64,000 nt of DNA from Athripsodes cinereus (GCA_947579605.1 OX388313.1:26229214-26293213); one strand, 5' to 3'. Positions 10,914 through 21,646 are shown, counted from the first letter of the stretch. Numbers and translations: made by a program. The notes: generated by a model not told the origin, from the sequence alone.

Positions 10914-13100
10914 AATTTATTTTGTTTATCCTATCACACTTGTATTATGTGTGTTTCATTTTATTATATTTTTTCCCATGTGTGCTCATTATTGTATTTT
11001 TTTCTATAATATTCCTGCGAGGCGGTTTATATCGGTCTGTCCTTCGAGCCACCGCACCGTAAGGAAAAGATAGACTGTCTGCAAGTTCGGATAAATAAGA
11101 GTTCTGACTCCTGAGATATCATAAACTCACCGCTTGTTTCAGAAACAGACAAAATCTGTCTTTTGTCAAGATTTTCCAGCATCTAACACACACTACTTTC
11201 CACAGAACATTTTTCTCATTTACCTACTTCTATTTTGAATATTGTAAGCAATTATATTATTAAAAGTTTTCTTCAATTAATTTTATTCCAAGAATTCAAT
11301 TGAAAATATTACTGGCGGCAGCCTTGTAGCTTAAAAATAAATAAAATTCAATTTATATAAGGGATGATATATTATTTTCCGACAAATAATTAAATATACT
11401 CTCTAAAAGAATACATTGATAATATAACAACAATGTATATTTTTGTCAATTTTCATTAAATTTCATATATTTTATGTTCAATTTTATTGAAGTCACATTG
11501 TCTTCCAACGTAGGATTTATCTTAAAAATACTTTAAATTATAATTAGATATCTATTTATAATCTAAATGATTTCTAATATTAACAAAATGTTATTTACAA
11601 GAAATATATACAATTTGAATCAGCCTGAAGTTAATTATAATATTTTGTAAGCGTCGAGACGCCGTGCTATTTTCTCCGATATAGGAATTCGTTTGTAATC
11701 TCACAAAATATCTTCCACAATCTTTTTATTTATTATTCTTTCCTTCCATCAATATCATTATAATCCAATTAATTTTTGTAATAGACCGTCAATAACTTTT
11801 ATTATAGTATGAATAAATGTAAGGAATTCTATGATGGAAAGATAAATAAACGGAGATGATATATTATTATGTGGGTACCAACTATTTTCCTCAATAATAT
11901 GTACAACTTAAGCATAATATAGAAAAGGCATATTTAGACTTAGCTGTTTAACTAAACCTAGCTAAATAAAAAAACTAGACTAAAAAAACCATTTGTTATC
12001 CCTTGTTCAGTCAAATTTCTTATGTACTTGCAAAAAAGATTGTTTTACAATTTTTCGTGTTGAATATGATACTGAAAATGAAATATTATTTGATATAAAA
12101 TTTGGTTGCTTTACTTCAACCAGGTTCTATTTTCATTCATAGATAATTCTATATACAATATAACCTTGACGATTTCGTAAGGCAAAGATTTATCAGGAAT
12201 ATAGTAAGTGTCATTTTTACTTGACAAAGAATAATTTAAAACAGACATACGTCGGAACAATGCTTATTTTTATTTATAAATGAAGTCGTCATTTTAGTCA
12301 TTTAGTCAAGAATAAAGTTATTCTGTGATTGTGAGTATGATTTTAATATTTAATATTTAGGTATCTACAGAAGATAAAATGATAAAAGAAAATTGCTAAT
12401 CCGTATTGGAATGTCTCTCAATGTATGTAGTGTGTGCGCTAAATGCAAAGATATAAAGAAAATAATCTAATTCGGAAACATGTTGTATTACATAGTATGT
12501 GCTGATTATACACCAATATTGTTGCTGGATTAATCTGTTGCTGCTTGTGGTTTTGTAGAGTAAACTTCATGTAATAAAAGCAATGCGAATTTAAGCATGT
12601 GTGTTCATTGAATATAATTTATGCAAGGTAAAAAATGAAGAACATCTTATCGCACTTAAACAAAAGTAATAATAACATTTTACGGATGTATGCGAAGGAT
12701 ATTTGTACCTACGGTCGGTGATTCAAATCCTGCTATTCAAAACACCTTAAGGATAATGAAAAATATTTTATTCTCCAATTCTTTCTCTTTTTAAAGAAGA
12801 GTTCTTTCAATTTTTCGGTTAATTAGTCCTTAGGGACTATGGCTTAAATGCTGTGCAAACTTAATATATTTATGCAATTTACTACTTAAGTTTATTTTTA
12901 GGTATATGTTACTCGATGTGTCGCCTCGCCTGTTCAATGTATGTACTATCCCAATCTTTCTATATAGCTCTGAGTTTTGCTATTTAATGAAGTCTTAAAA
13001 GCGGAAGATATTTAGTTTCGTTAATACCAATAGTGTGTTAAAAGGATTTTGCATGTTAGGTGGAATGAGCATGTCCCTAATGATACTCTCCACAGCAAAG
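10914..13100. other. Gene-free stretch
   Basis: About 2.2 kb of AT-rich DNA with no supported gene, RNA or repeat. A slightly GC-richer patch near 11020-11080 is unexplained. Confidence 0.4.
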
Positions 13101-13106
13101 AGCAGT

Positions 13107-13213
13107 GGGCCTAGTCTAGTTTCGTTTTCGTTCAAACGTTGACGCGTTCTCGTAACGTCGTCAACGTTTGAACGAAAACGAAACGCTTAAATGTGTTTTG
13201 ACTAGGCCTACAG
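13107..13213. repeat. Foldback element with 26-bp perfect arms
   Basis: 13119-13144 and 13159-13184 are exact reverse complements (26 bp) around a 14-base loop. Outer blocks GGCCTAGTC (about 13108) and GACTAGGCC (about 13200) pair as well, separated from the inner arm by an unpaired insert on the right side only. The layout fits a small foldback MITE; AGTG/CAGT-like flanks are not a convincing duplication. Confidence 0.8.
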
Positions 13214-13231
13214 TAGTCTCTGTAATACATG

Positions 13232-13508
13232 AGAGACTGGCAGATCCCTGTTTGGATCATGTTTTGAGAATGTCCAGTGAAAGTTGCTCAAAAAGAGCAC
13301 TTTTATTTCATCTACAACGGTTCAGACAGCCCGGACATCCCTCTTTCAAAATTTTCTGTTCCTTATGACAACAACTTCAGAACGCTGGGAATTTTGTGGA
13401 AAGGGGTGATTCAATCGGCGCGGTGCATTAACACTCTGATAGAGGGGGTTAGTATTTGCCCTGTGTTCCCAAGAAGAGCGTTGAAAGACCAAACAAGATG
13501 ATGATAAT
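13232..13508 (+). mobile_element. LINE family A 3' end, old copy
   Basis: Alignable along its length with 10635-10900 (DHVLRMSSESCSKRALLFHLQ, then a shifted RQPGHPSFKIF). Frameshifts split the coding frame and the arginine-rich end is mutated. It ends in GATGATGATAAT. Older than the copies at 10.6 and 49.9 kb. Confidence 0.8.
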
Positions 13509-13975
13509 ATTTTTTTTATACATTCAGTACTGTTGAACTGGAGAGAGTTAAAAAAGAAAAAAGAAATTGTCACCATCACCCAAACAATTAAATAAAGGTC
13601 CTTGGACTCCTGAAAAATCCGGAATTCAGCATACATGCAGTAATTTCTACTATAAGAATATTATTTAAACTATGGTTACCCACTTGTTATTAAATTTTTG
13701 TTCCCGTGTAATTAAACTTCGAGAAACAAACAACATCCTCGTGTAGGACAACATAAAGTGCAAATATAATTTTATATCTTAACTGATAATATAATATAAA
13801 ATAAACAAAACACGACTTTGTTTCTGTAATGAGTCCTGTCTGTTACGTATATTGGAACAAAGGCATATTATATTGTACTAGTGTAGTTTCTACCAGGCTT
13901 CGTTCAGGAACTAATCGTAAAATTGACAAATTAACAGTTGCAGATAACATTAATACTTACTATTCAATCACATCA

Positions 13976-14210
13976 TACTCCACAAGTGGGGTAGCTAGCA
14001 GACAAGCTGCACGTAATAAAGATGCAAGTTGTCCTCTCCGTGACAACAACTAAACATATATGACATTCACGATGATGGGTGGCAAACCTCATCGCTGAAA
14101 TTAATATTTAAAATGACTTTATTTTTTCGAACACATGGTTTTTACAGGACATTCTTAAATTTACGGAAAAGAGTGGGAGACCAATTCTCAGCCGCGCGCT
14201 CCACGAAATA
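13976..14210 (+). repeat. Family G short interspersed repeat, near-complete copy
   Basis: Blocks in order: CCACAAGTGGGGTAGCTAGC, TTGTCCTCTCCGTGACAAC, GGGTGGCAAACCTCATCGCT, TTTTACAGGACATTC and TTTACGGAAAAGAGTGGGAG. The same order, in part or whole, recurs at 16.64, 34.60 and 59.39 kb (+) and at 20.59/21.09 and 61.97 kb (-). Neither an RNA polymerase III promoter nor a coding frame is evident, so its class is open (SINE-like or LINE-derived). The short ORF 13829-14053 overlaps it by chance. Confidence 0.65.
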
Positions 14211-14480
14211 ATATTCCCAGAAATTAACCAGAGAATAAGGGAAATTATTTAAAAATTGGCAACACCGTGATCCAAATATTTTGACAGTTAACATGATTTG
14301 ATATGAAATATTCGTTTTACGCGGCGGCAGAATTGCCATCCACACTTCTCAGCATTATACAACCAGATAAGTCTCCATATGATCAGTCATGGTCACACAA
14401 AAACTTAACAGTCTAATGCCGGGAAAAATTCACCTATCCAGATATACAGGATATCAAAGGATAAGGCTCAAAACGCGGGA

Positions 14481-14852
14481 TCAAAATACCAGCATTGTGC
14501 TTGAAATATCTGTGTTCAAAAACTTTTTTACAATATTACAAGTGTTTATTATAATAGATTTTTGAATTTTAATATACAAATTAACCGGTAAATCTAATTT
14601 TTGTAAATTATTTATTAAAGATTTCGGTGTTACCCCTGTAGCTGACATGACTAAAGGTATTATATAAACGGATCTAGAATGCCAAATATTTTTTATTTCT
14701 CCTGCTAGTTCTGTATATTTACGTATTTTTTCTGCGACGGTTGTTTGTATATTATGTGTATTTGGAACAGCGATGTCTATTAGGTACGTTATTTTATTAC
14801 GTTTATCATGTAATACTAAATCGGGTCTATTATGATGTATTTGTAAATATTT
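14481..14852 (-). mobile_element. Non-LTR reverse transcriptase C-terminal fragment (open frame without ATG)
   Basis: The minus-strand frame is open for 123 codons and ends in TGA at 14483-14481. In order it contains HHNRPDLVLHDKRN, YLIDIAVPNTHNIQ, EKIRKYTELAGEIK, SVYIIPLVMSATGVTPKSL and IINTCNIVKKFL. This is the C-terminal domain of a non-LTR retrotransposon protein (D-P/V-PN ... EK-x2-KY-x-L ... IIPLVMSATG-V). There is no in-frame ATG near its start, which makes it easy to miss. It is a 5'-truncated fragment without catalytic motifs, unrelated to families A, B and C here. Confidence 0.8.
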
Positions 14853-15241
14853 TTATTTTTCAAGAAGTTTTATTTTTATTATTAATAATAATTGTAATGT
14901 TTTTATGCAAAGAAAAATAATGAACATCATGTATCTAAAAAACAATCCAGATTGAATCAACGAATTGAAATAATAATATTGTATCATGACAAAACACGTA
15001 TAACTGTTTAATATCAAATTCTTATACAAATCTGACATGGTCACATAATTTATTGTAAACTGTAATATAAACTTCTTCCATGTGATAAAAGTCTAACTAT
15101 TTATTTTATGTTTATTGTTTACAAATTCAACTATTTTAAGTTCATTATTGACTTGTGATTTTGTAATAATATTTAAGTCGAAGTAACCTGTCAGTTGAAA
15201 CGTGGCCATTATATTTACATATTTATATATTTTATTCACTA

Positions 15242-15640
15242 AGAAGAATGGTTGGTAAAACATTGCGGGATAGAGTGAAGAATAGGGATATCAGGAGAAT
15301 GAGCGGATGCGAGAAGAGTGTTGTGGATAGAATGCGTGTAAATAAGTTACGATGGTTTGGATATGTTGAGAGAATGCAAGATGAAAGAATGACGAAGAGG
15401 ATGTATTTTTCTGAAAGAGGAGGTGTGAGGAAGCGCGGATGGCCAAGAACCACGTGGCTTGAGCACGTGGATCAAATCCTTAAGGACGGCCGCGTGTTGA
15501 GTAAGAGAAATCGGCGAAAATGTATGAGAAACTGGATGAATGTGGAGGAAGCGAAAGAAGTTTGTCAGGATAGATCTATATGGCGTTCCGTTCTCTCTGC
15601 CTACCCCTCCTGGGACACGGCGTGAGGGTATAGATAGATA
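15242..15640 (+). mobile_element. LINE family B 3' end, best-preserved copy
   Basis: The frame 15248-15625 encodes MVGKTLRDRVKN, KLRWFGYVERM, GWPRTTWLEHVDQILKDGRV and finally VCQDRSIWRSVLSAYPSWDTA, then a stop. This is the intact C-terminus of the family seen degenerate at 1.73 kb. It is 5'-truncated at the MVGKT block and ends in GGTATAG plus ATAG repeats. The ten bases TATTTTATTC flank it on both sides, but this is low-complexity and overlaps the family D tail that follows. Confidence 0.88.
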
Positions 15641-15644
15641 GATA

Positions 15645-15790
15645 TTTATTTTATTCTTCATTATACTTATATTGGTTACAATATTACAAATAAAAAAAAA
15701 GTATCCTAAAAATAATATCAGTTTTACAATTCAATGTACAGAGGGCGAGTTTATCGCTAAAATGAGATGTTTTCCAACAAACCCGTAGGT
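15645..15790 (-). mobile_element. LINE family D 3' tail
   Basis: Contains CAATGTACAGAGGGCGAGTT-TATCGCTAAA, the family D signature, after a TTTATTTTATT block. Minus-strand orientation. It directly abuts the family B insertion at its left. Confidence 0.6.
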
Positions 15791-16436
15791 ACATATTAAT
15801 GGCTCTAGCCTATATTAATGAATAAATAAAATAATAATTTTCTGTGTTTTTAGACTATACCCAACCTTAAGGCTGATACTGTGTTAAGAGTGTATTATTT
15901 TTCCGATATCTTGTGTAACTACTGTAGGTGCATACATACAAACATATTTACAAACAGGCTACTTTATTATAATTCCGATTGTATAATGTGTAAGCAAGTT
16001 GGAAATGTTCTGATATAAATTTCCCTTGGGCTTATGAACGAAGATGAAAGAATATCTTCCTTTATGGGAAGTGCCCACAGATGCCTCCTCTACTTCACAA
16101 TATCTTCAGCCAACCAACTCACACAGAAATATTCATATTATCATAGAGAAAGCTTCTCATTATTGCGCCGCGACGGTGACGCTCACATAAAGGGTTTCCT
16201 CTTACAAGTTTTTTATGTAATATTATTTTTATAATTGGTTTCATGAATTCATACGGTATATGTATAGATATTTTTACTGTACGAATTATAGTATGAAACA
16301 TGGCAAACCCTTTTTTCACTATTTTTATATATGTAGATAAAAAAATATTATTGTTTTTCCTAACAATACATATAATATGTAATATTTATGAAACAAATAT
16401 ATTTTTTTTTATTAAAAAAAAGATATATTTGGGTTT

Positions 16437-16582
16437 TGTTATAAATCCAAATACAACCTTGTACACCTTTCACAGAAAACTAAAAGCTTGTGTCATGAAA
16501 GAGGAGTGTGCCGGCACCTGAAATCGAACCGCGGACCCCTTGTTCACAAGGTCGAGACTCTACCTCCAGGCTACCCACGAAC
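16437..16582 (-). mobile_element. tRNA-derived SINE
   Basis: On the minus strand the head contains GTAGCCTGGAGGTAGAG (like an RNA polymerase III A box), then CGCGGTTCGATTTCA (B box), followed by a body with CATGACACAAGCTTTTAG. The same unit recurs at 27098-27245 with a better B box (GGTTCGATCCC). It is not a functional tRNA: the cloverleaf is degraded and the body continues past the acceptor end. Confidence 0.75.
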
Positions 16583-16634
16583 TTTAATGAATATTATGGA
16601 ATTTTTAAACATCGTTACATTCATTCATATCGTC

Positions 16635-16726
16635 CTGGCACTTTTTACAAGTGGGATAACCAGCAGATTGGCTGCATGTAATTATCATGCAAGCTGTCCT
16701 CTTCATGGCAACAAATGTGATAAAAT
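16635..16726 (+). repeat. Family G repeat, partial
   Basis: Contains TTACAAGTGGGATAACCAGC, then GCAAGCTGTCCTCTTCATGG, matching the left half of the copy at 13976. Confidence 0.6.
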
Positions 16727-16930
16727 ATTAAAAACTTAATAAAGAATTAATTAAACTTATGAAATATTTTCCTTTCACAAATTTAGTTCTAAATAGTATA
16801 GTTTGGTTAATTAGCTTAGTATTATTTCTCTGAAATACAAAGTTTTCAATGTTGCCTAGGTGACTATTATGAATCCTTTAAACTCCTCGTAAACAAAATC
16901 ATGAATTAAGGATCTATTTGTTGGTGACAG

Positions 16931-18010
16931 GAAAATTATTCGAATTTATAATTATTCGAAAAAACATTTGTTCGAATTTACTTTTTTCGAATTTCAATTA
17001 TTCGAGTGGCAATTATTCGAATTCACAATGGGGAACATGCATGTGTGAGGAATATGAATAAATGTTATCAATTTATATTAATAAATATACGCTGATCACG
17101 AATATCCTAATAAGAAACCATAAAATAAAACTTTTCATTCAATATTTTCAGTTTAAAAAGCCAGATTTTCCGTTATTGAATTAGTCCGGTGTGACGTCGC
17201 TAGGCGCTATTTTGTATTGCCACACATTTCACTCTTAGTACTGTTTGTAGCGCCTGATATTGTCAAACACTGCTCCGCCACGAGTAGACCTTTTTGCGGC
17301 GAAGTGCGAAAATTGCTTTTTTAAATGGTGATAAAAACTTTTCTTTTTTTAATTTTTCTAATTTTCTGTATTATTTTTTGGGTTGAATTTTTTTTTTGTG
17401 AAAGTTCCCCATTATCAGAAAACACAAATTTTCGAATTTTTATACGTCATATTGGTAAGAACATTTATCCGAAACACAATTCTTCGAATTTTTGCTTCCT
17501 GTCCATGGGAGTATACGTTTATTTTTTATTATCAAGACAAATAATTGTTCCTATTTTCGGCGAAAAGTGAACGTGCTTAGCGAAGTAATATTATATAATA
17601 CGCGACTCAATTTGCAATCGATTTATTTAAATAGTGTCAAACGGTAGGAAAAATAATTTAAATATATTTATAATTAGATATGAAAGCAATCGCCTCATTT
17701 TCTTAAGACACTAAAATAACATTTGTTCCTTATGAACTCGTCCACAGCTGGATGAGGTATGGCTGGAGTTTTATATGAAACGTCATATAATCGTATCAAT
17801 AAGACCTGCTTCTAAAGATCAAAATAAAATTTAGATTTATATAAAATGAGTTTTCGTACAATAATGTTAGTCGAACAATTCACTTTCTATTAATTGTAAT
17901 TCGAATAATTGATAGTCGAACAAATGTTATTCGAAGATTTGCTAATTCGAATACCTAATTCTTTTTTCGAATAATTGTAAATTCGAACAATTGTATTTCG
18001 AAGAATTTTC
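16931..18010. mobile_element. Non-coding DNA element with TTCGAA-rich inverted ends
   Basis: Five TTCGAA hexamers lie within about 100 bases of the left end and six within about 130 bases of the right end, with two more near 17430 and 17485. The left end (GAAAATTATTCGAA) and the reverse complement of the right end (GAAAATTCTTCGAA) match, and similar spacing continues inward. This is typical of subterminal repeats to which a transposase binds. The interior holds a GC-richer core near 17190-17310 and an 81-codon frame (17325-17570) with no recognisable domain. No target-site duplication was found, so the superfamily is open. Confidence 0.6.
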
Positions 18011-18168
18011 ATGTAATCTATTTTTTTTACTACACACACTTTCTAAATTTCGTATTAGGAATTGCTAATGATTAATCAAGAAATTTGCTATAAATAACAC
18101 CACGGTATAAAAAACGGATCATTAAAACATCTCAATATTTATGCCTCGTGTCATGGTTTAAGACATAA

Positions 18169-18213
18169 TAACGGCAGGGGTATAATAATATTATTATTTT
18201 ACCCCTGCCGTTA
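18169..18213. repeat. GC-stemmed palindrome with AT loop
   Basis: TAACGGCAGGGGTA at 18169 is mirrored by its reverse complement around 18200-18212. The centre between the arms is made of TAATAATATT-type sequence. The GC-rich arms stand out in AT-rich surroundings. Confidence 0.75.
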
Positions 18214-18407
18214 AATATAACAGCTGGATTCCCGGAACGTAAAAGCTATCAATGATTTTGTATTCATAGCAATTTGATTTAACGATGTATGATATTATTA
18301 ACTAGGTGAATTGTGAGAAGATAATTATTTTAAAATGACGAAGAAATAAAATAATGTGATCATTCAAGAATGTTGGTATTTTTATCAAAATAAGAGGATT
18401 TGTTGAT

Positions 18408-18560
18408 AATGATTGTATAGTACTTGGAATAACTTTGTAAAAGTTCATTTTTATATAATTAAAATAGGTTTAAAATAAAACACTGTATTACTTTCACTTT
18501 GGTTAATATTCGACTCAGATGCCTTTCTGGTAGACACCCATCATCAGTGAGTTTTTATTA
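18408..18560 (-). repeat. Direct repeat copy 1 with hammerhead-like core (Penelope-like terminal repeat?)
   Basis: A unit of about 150 bases, from ATTGTATAGTACTTGGA to CATCATCAGTGAG, recurs at 18664. On the minus strand it has CTGATGA, T, a GG..CC stem and GAAA (18524-18547), the same order as at 7455. Pairs of direct repeats carrying hammerheads are a hallmark of Penelope-like elements; no Penelope reverse transcriptase is present. Confidence 0.5.
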
Positions 18561-18663
18561 GAAACTAAATACAAGGATTGTATCTTATAATATTTGTTAA
18601 CATCTGTTATTTTTCTTCCATGTATTTCATAAAGATATACTGACCTATTATATAAAGATATAC

Positions 18664-18820
18664 TGATGATTGTATAGTACTTGGAAAAACTTTGTGAAAG
18701 TTCATTTTAATAGAATTAAAATAGATTTAAAATAAAACACTGTATTACTTTCACTATGAATAATATTTGACTCAGAGGCCTTTCGGGTAGACACCCATCA
18801 TCAGTGAGTTTTTATTTTTA
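18664..18820 (-). repeat. Direct repeat copy 2 with hammerhead-like core
   Basis: Second copy of the unit at 18408; its core is at 18781-18804 and its stem II is GGGT/ACCC. It is 257 bases from the first core. An inverted partial third copy lies at about 19028-19085. Confidence 0.5.
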
Positions 18821-19027
18821 TTTTATTTTATTTTATGCAAACAAACAGTTAAACAATAAACATTACAAGGTATGAGTTACATAATAAATAAACCAAAACA
18901 GTTTGCAGTAATATTACAAATTTTCGTTGACACATTATACACATATACATAAACATATACACCCTCTCTCTATCACACATTTTTTTTTTTTTTTTAATTT
19001 ATTTTTTTAATTTCTCTTTATTAGGAA

Positions 19028-19085
19028 CTTATTCATAGTGAAAGTAATACAGTGTTTTATTTTAATTTTTTTTTAATTCTACAAA
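19028..19085 (+). repeat. Inverted partial third copy of the 18.4/18.7 kb repeat
   Basis: Contains the reverse complement of AAAACACTGTATTACTTTCA and flanking bases, and runs into the CAAAGATATACT motif that also occurs near 18630 and 18655. Between this and copy 2 lies low-complexity T-rich DNA. Confidence 0.55.
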
Positions 19086-19603
19086 GATATACTCTGAAGT
19101 AAGAGAATTTGTCGATAAGCTCCCATCAAGAAACATAATTTTTCTTCCGACGATGTTTACTTGTCAGTAGGTTTGCTTGAAATATAAAAATATTAAGATG
19201 ATTATTATTTATACGAAAATATTATAAATTCCTGTGATCGGACAGATTGCCGAAAATAAATAACAACAATTATTTTTTATATAAATGCCTCGAGAAATAA
19301 TACACAAAATTATATTCATGAATTCATAACCAATCAACAATAAATTGAATTTGTAATCAAAACAGAATATTATTATAAACCTCAATCCATCATTCGATAC
19401 GTAGAAGTATGTAAAAATACTCTGGCGTACTCAATAAGAAAAAGCTTTGAATTTAAAAATTGCCTAACTAGGTATGCATAAACTAAATGTTAAACCTTTC
19501 TCACAGTACAATTTGTTACCCCTGGTTAAATCAAAATGTAACTCTTGGCAATATAATATGATCACTTCCATTTGAGCAGGGGATGGTGAGGTGTACTTGT
19601 AGG

Positions 19604-20150
19604 TAGTGATGTGAGAAGAGCAAATTCTCCAGAGAAATTTCTCGAGAACGAGAAATTTCTCCGAGAATTTCTCCTCTGATGGAAGAGAATTTTCTCTCCA
19701 TAATTTTTCTTAGTGGTATTATGTCCTTTCGCCCAATACATTTCGCAGCCAACCTTATTGATCCAAAAATTTGTGGGGCTGATTAAGGCCCAAATCAGAT
19801 GTTATTAACACTTTTTTTCCATGTACGTACCTGCAATTTTTTTTTAACTTAAATATGGGTATGTGGGGTGTCAAACATCAAGATTTTTCATCAGTTACTA
19901 GCACTTTTTCTATGTAGGTACCTACCTAACATTTTTTTGGTTTCCATAATTAATTGTAGCCATATTGGTGATAAATCGTCTCAACATTTGTACATTGTTA
20001 TTGATTGATTGAATAAAGTATTTATTATTATTATACTGTTAAATAAAAAATAATAAAATATCTCGGAAAATTCTCTACTTCGAGAAATTTACCGAGAAAT
20101 TTCTCGGTAAATTTCTTGAAAAATTATTTCTTGAGAATTCCACAACATTA
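19604..20150. mobile_element. hAT-like non-autonomous element with exact 8-bp target-site duplication
   Basis: CTTGTAGG lies directly outside both ends (19596-19603 and 20151-20158). The termini are TAGTGATGTG and, reverse-complemented, TAATGTTGTG (8 of 10 identical), as in hAT elements. Both subterminal regions are packed with GAGAAATTTCTC-type palindromes (about 19625-19680 and 20060-20125), likely transposase-binding repeats. No transposase frame is visible across 547 bp; the minus-strand frame at 19531-19752 is a by-product of the palindromes. Confidence 0.85.
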
Positions 20151-20487
20151 CTTGTAGGCATGACTCTCTCGATCATAGAATCCATGGGACATTGAATATT
20201 GGTTGTGTGTTTTACTGGGCTTTGTAATTCGTACTGGATTGTTGGTTTTGATTCTAATTTCTATTAATTTAGGATTTTTTGTTTTTTAACTTTAATTTTT
20301 TTTAAACTTTTTAACTTTTGTTTTTTTTCTTAAGACTAAGACATTTCTGGTAAATGTGGAATCTTTGCTGGTCCACATGTTGAGTGTATTAATTGTTAAC
20401 ATGTTATGTAATGACTGTTTGATTCTCTAAGATTGTAAAAACAAAATTAAAAATAAAAATGTACTAAGGTACATCTATTCAATATTG
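20151..20487. other. Gene-free stretch
   Basis: Low-complexity T- and A-rich DNA without a recognisable gene. Confidence 0.4.
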
Positions 20488-20575
20488 TACCAAAAAACCA
20501 AGTTAGATATTTAAATATCATAAATAACCAAGTTAGATATTTAAATATAAATAACCAAGTTAGATAGTTAATTCT
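20488..20575. repeat. Short tandem repeat, about three copies of a 27-32 base unit
   Basis: The unit contains AACCAAGTTAGATATTTAAA and repeats at about 20497, 20527 and 20552; the last copy is truncated. Confidence 0.75.
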
Positions 20576-20587
20576 TTTTAAATTTAT

Positions 20588-20687
20588 GTTCCTTAGTACC
20601 CGGCAAAGAAGTGGTCTCCCATCCTATTCCGTAAGTTTTCGAGTGTCCTGTAAAAGGCGGATTTTCGAAAAAATATAGACATCTTAA
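20588..20687 (-). repeat. Family G repeat, distal part, split by a LINE insertion
   Basis: Contains TACCCGGCAAAGAAGT, then CCGTAAGTTTTCGAGTGTCC and TGTAAAA, matching 61965-62040. Its continuation resumes after the LINE at 21091 (GGTTTGCCATCCAT). The last 13 bases are the target-site duplication of the LINE. Confidence 0.7.
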
Positions 20688-21077
20688 TACCATTAACCGC
20701 TTGGAGTTGTTTGAAATGTGGATCCACCGAAGAATGTTGAGAATATCTTGGACTGACATGACAAGTAACGTTGAAGTATTACGTAGAGCAAATGCTCATA
20801 GAGAATTGTTCACAACAATCAAGCTCCGTAAAACTTCATACTTTGGTCACATAATGAGAGGAGAAAAATATGCCATCCTAAAACTAATCATAGAAGGGAA
20901 GATTGAGGGCCGTAGAGGGGTTGGAAGAAGGCGGCTTTCCTGGCTCCGGAACATTCAGGAGTGGACCGGGATGAGAGGTGTGGAGGAGCTGTTTCGTGCT
21001 GTCCGGAACAGGAGGGATTTCTCCCAATTGGTCGTCAACATCGGGGGGACCCGACAAGACACATAGAGAAGAAGAAG
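20688..21077 (+). mobile_element. 5'-truncated LINE (family C) with 13-bp target-site duplication, nested in a family G repeat
   Basis: Encodes MWIHRRMLRISWTDMTSN, then YFGHIMRGEKY, then GRRGVGRRRLSWLRNIQEW and a stop: the C-terminus of a non-LTR reverse transcriptase (RRMLRISW-x-D ... YFGHImR ... GRR-x-SWL). It ends with GAA repeats. ATAGACATCTTAA is present at 20675-20687 and again at 21078-21090, fixing both borders. The frame (20701-21066) is intact, so the insertion is fairly young. Confidence 0.92.
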
Positions 21078-21090
21078 ATAGACATCTTAA

Positions 21091-21225
21091 ATAAAGCCAA
21101 GAGGTTTGCCATCCATACCTACTGAATGTCTTAATGTTTTATTGGCACTTAGAAGACAGCTCACATGTTTATAATATGCAGCTGGTCTGCTGGTTATCAC
21201 ACTCAAGGGATATGCCGCGATGGGA
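21091..21225 (-). repeat. Family G repeat, proximal part after the LINE insertion
   Basis: Contains GAGGTTTGCCATCCATACCT, then AGACAGCTCACATG, then CAGCTGGTCTGCTGGTTATC, matching 62085-62190 in the intact copy. It ends near GGGATATGCC. Confidence 0.7.
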
Positions 21226-21252
21226 TAATAGTAGTAATAGTAGTAAATAACA

Positions 21253-21362
21253 ACAATATCATCATCATCGCCCTCAACGCTCCTCTCGGGAGCACAGGGC
21301 AGAAACCAACCTCCTCCATTCAGAGCGTCTCTGTGCCAATTGCGTCACTTCTTTCCACAACA
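21253..21362 (-). mobile_element. LINE family A 3' end
   Basis: Minus-strand copy of the final 90 bases of the 10.6 kb element (tail CATCATCATCGCCCTCAACG, then CTCCTCTCGGGAGCACAGG). Strongly 5'-truncated. A possible duplication (AACAACAATA on both sides) is low-complexity. Confidence 0.85.
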
Positions 21363-21507
21363 TTAACAACAACAATAACAATACAATAAACTTTTTTTAT
21401 GGAATAAAAAAAATATCCTACAATAAAATTACACAACAAGCCACCTTACTGGGCATAGCCTGTACTGAGGTAAGAAAGTGTTTACTTAAATTTTCATTCG
21501 TCATACA

Positions 21508-21646
21508 TCATCATCATCATCATCATCGCCCTCAACGCTCCTCTCGGGAGCACAGGGCAGAAACCAGCCTCCTCCATTCAGAGCGTCTCTGTGCCAATTG
21601 CGTCACCTCTTCCCACGACATTCCTTGCGCTCTGATAACTCTGATG
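21508..21646 (-). mobile_element. LINE family A 3' end with 12-bp target-site duplication
   Basis: Another minus-strand copy of the last 130 bases of family A. ATTCGTCATACA occurs at 21496-21507 and at 21647-21658, directly bounding the insertion. The tail is a CAT repeat on the plus strand. Confidence 0.9.

Noticed and set aside
16500..16585. Possible functional tRNA gene on the minus strand
   Set aside because: A and B boxes are present but the arms do not pair and the sequence continues into a body shared with a second copy; it is a SINE.
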